A stretch of DNA of 6,421 nucleotides from Candidatus Woesearchaeota archaeon (GTDB taxonomy: Archaea > Nanobdellota > Nanobdellia > Woesearchaeales > JAGVYJ01), in the NCBI GenBank assembly GCA_018303315.1, contig JAGVYJ010000060.1:1-6421 (forward strand), read 5' to 3'. This document shows, piece by piece, positions 5,405-6,421 of this stretch. How positions within the stretch are numbered: the first letter of the stretch is position 1; every line of letters begins with the position of its first letter. The notes under the pieces are model-generated. The model ran no database searches, was not told where the DNA came from, and saw only the letters and a program-made list of their open reading frames with translations. A program made the translations under genes and the position numbers.

Positions 5405-6019
5405 TTACTTAACCAGCATGCTCTGGCCCATGATAGTGTATGTGAAAACCCCCACATAAAAGGCAGCCACAGCACCACCAACTACAGGGATGAAAGACAG
5501 ACCTGCGTACAGGATGACTGAGACGGCAATCACCAGCAGCCAGGCAAGAAAGTAATCTGCAGTGAGAGCCTTTCTGAACACCCTGCCAAAAGCAAAAGCA
5601 GCGGAAAATTTCCCCTGCTGGGCAAAGCTAATAACTGCACTGAAAGACACGTAATAAGTTATCAAAGCCAGTAGTACAGCAATCAGAAGTGCAGGTCTCA
5701 AGGCTGCGAATGCCGAAACATCAGTTACGCCTCCGAGCAGGATTGCAGCTATGGCAGAGCCTAGTGTTGCAAAAGCGATTATGCCAACCGGGATGAAATA
5801 AATCAGGGTTATTATGAAAGCTAAAAGCCCGTCAACAAACAGCTTCCCCCAATCTTTCCATTCCGGGAGATTCTTGTATCTGGGCTTCCTTGCACATTCC
5901 AGGAAATAACCTTCTGCAAACAGATTGACAATTGGGATCATGGCCACTACAAAACCTATAATGAAGGTCTTGGCATCTGCAAAAGGCCTCTTAAACGCAA
6001 GTTGGTAGTCTACTCCCAT
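5405..6019 (-). CDS. DUF4013-type polytopic membrane protein
   Basis: This gene encodes 204 residues. The layout matches DUF4013 proteins of archaea: N-terminal MGVDYQLAFKRPFADAKTFIIG, first membrane segment about 18-38, a cytosolic loop with the hallmark LPEWKDWGKLFVDGL (51-65), then hydrophobic segments at about 65-95, 107-133, 155-175 and 176-198. The family's biochemical function is not established. The frame stays open to an ATG at 6157, but the start at 6017-6019 is chosen because GGAGGTG sits 5 nt before it, a promoter lies just upstream, the family's domain begins at this residue, and the longer form would run into the divergent gene and past that promoter. It is divergent from the gene at 6114 and separated by 98 bp from the winged-helix gene downstream. 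Confidence 0.85.
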   Translation of the reverse strand: MGVDYQLAFKRPFADAKTFIIGFVVAMIPIVNLFAEGYFLECARKPRYKNLPEWKDWGKLFVDGLLAFIITLIYFIPVGIIAFATLGSAIAAILLGGVTDVSAFAALRPALLIAVLLALITYYVSFSAVISFAQQGKFSAAFAFGRVFRKALTADYFLAWLLVIAVSVILYAGLSFIPVVGGAVAAFYVGVFTYTIMGQSMLVK

Positions 6020-6024
6020 ACGGG

Positions 6025-6031
6025 CACCTCC
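6025..6031 (-). promoter_or_regulatory. Ribosome binding site deciding the DUF4013 start
   Basis: GGAGGTG on the minus strand lies 5 nt before the ATG at 6019. It is the strongest Shine-Dalgarno match in the window and rules in favour of the 204-residue form over an upstream in-frame ATG at 6157. Confidence 0.75.
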
Positions 6032-6062
6032 AGGGCATTTTGTAATGAACAGCCAGCTTTCA

Positions 6063-6077
6063 TTAATAAATTTTTTC
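6063..6077 (-). promoter_or_regulatory. BRE/TATA promoter of the DUF4013 gene
   Basis: The minus strand reads GAAAAAA (BRE, 6077-6071) then TTTATTAA (TATA, 6070-6063). Transcription is predicted to begin near 6042, about 20 nt before the start codon and upstream of the ribosome binding site. It lies in the 94-bp region shared with the divergent gene at 6114. Confidence 0.55.
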
Positions 6078-6113
6078 ATAAGCATTAAAAAGACAAGAAG
6101 CTGTGAGCATTCC

Positions 6114-6421
6114 ATGAACGAGGTGATTAGGGAAGACATTCTCAGCGTGCTGGGCAAGGCAATTGCTATCTTGCCTGGCTGCAGCAGCCAGGAGATAAAG
6201 AAGCTCTCAGACCAGACAATCCATAACGCCTCTATCTTTCAGGACGAGGATTCCATAGCCATAGCTGTCATCATGTATTCCCTAAGCAAGATGATGGACA
6301 GGGGCTGTATCATAGATAAGCAGGTAACCGGGCTGCTGAAAGAGGCCAGGGATTCCTTATCGGAAAACAGGGATGATAATTTTCGTTCTGCTGAAAGGTC
6401 GCTGATAGAGCACTTAGGCAG
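6114..6421 (+). CDS. Partial protein of unknown function, divergent from DUF4013 gene (3' end missing)
   Basis: The frame is open from the ATG at 6114 to the right edge, giving 102 residues without a stop: MNEVIREDILSVLGKAIAI, LPGCSSQEIKKLSDQTIHN, ASIFQDEDSIAIAVIMYSLSKMM (42-64), DRGCIIDKQVTGLLKEARDSL and onward. It reads as soluble and mostly helical with no signal peptide. The LSDQTIHNASIFQDEDSIAIAVIMYSLSK block has the look of a conserved archaeal segment, which I recall only loosely from DPANN genomes, so no name is given. GTGAG at 6103-6107 lies 6 nt before the ATG, and the A/T-rich ATTAAAAAG near 6084-6092 is a possible weak TATA box. The divergent arrangement with the DUF4013 gene may allow shared regulation. 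Confidence 0.75.
   Translation, partial: MNEVIREDILSVLGKAIAILPGCSSQEIKKLSDQTIHNASIFQDEDSIAIAVIMYSLSKMMDRGCIIDKQVTGLLKEARDSLSENRDDNFRSAERSLIEHLG

Noticed and set aside
6020..6157. N-terminal extension of the DUF4013 gene to an ATG at 6157
   Set aside because: The extension covers the gene's own BRE/TATA and the start of the divergent gene, and a strong GGAGGTG marks the ATG at 6019, where the family's domain begins.

Overview
The window looks like part of an archaeal chromosome, most likely from a small-genome lineage of the DPANN type (Woesearchaeota/Pacearchaeota-like). The visible reasons are archaeal BRE/TATA boxes (CGAAA-TA-TTTATATA at 1116-1130, TTTATATA on the minus strand at 5344-5351), poly-T instead of hairpin termination, frequent AGG and ATA codons, an ArsR-like winged-helix regulator, a DUF4013-type membrane protein, and secreted proteins crowded with N-X-S/T sequons. 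The lineage is an inference from protein style; no marker gene is present.

Layout. 1-221 is the 3' end of a secreted glycoprotein-like gene (paralog A), followed by a T-tract. 283-1023 is a complete paralog (B). A 205-bp AT-rich gap follows, holding a near-perfect 12-bp inverted repeat and a textbook BRE/TATA. From 1229 to 4899 five genes run on the plus strand with overlaps or a 5-nt gap, so they are almost certainly one operon: a winged-helix regulator, a third paralog (C), a very sequon-rich Ig-like secreted protein whose frame is broken once near 2816 (D), a signal-peptide plus C-terminal-anchor surface protein with Ig-like domains (E), and a 90-aa charged helical cytosolic protein (F). 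A small putative winged-helix protein (4896-5306, minus) converges on F and shares its TTAA stop. A DUF4013-type polytopic membrane protein (5405-6019, minus) is divergent from a partial plus-strand gene of unknown function that runs off the window end (6114-6421).

How they may work together. B, C and the joined D are predicted to be exported and carry about 11, 14 and 23 sequons. E has the same kind of export signal but only 2 sequons, and it is tethered to the membrane by one C-terminal helix with a basic tail. The regulator heads the operon and has a candidate operator just upstream of its own promoter. The simplest reading is a self-regulated cell-surface glycoprotein module (secreted subunits, a membrane-anchored Ig-like partner and a cytosolic coiled-coil accessory). 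This is a hypothesis from gene order and sequence features; the biochemical role of the WQGY/PTGEIYATR paralog family is not known to me.

No tRNA, rRNA, CRISPR array, insertion sequence or replication origin was recognised. No gene-free stretch exceeds 300 bases; the longest is 1024-1228.
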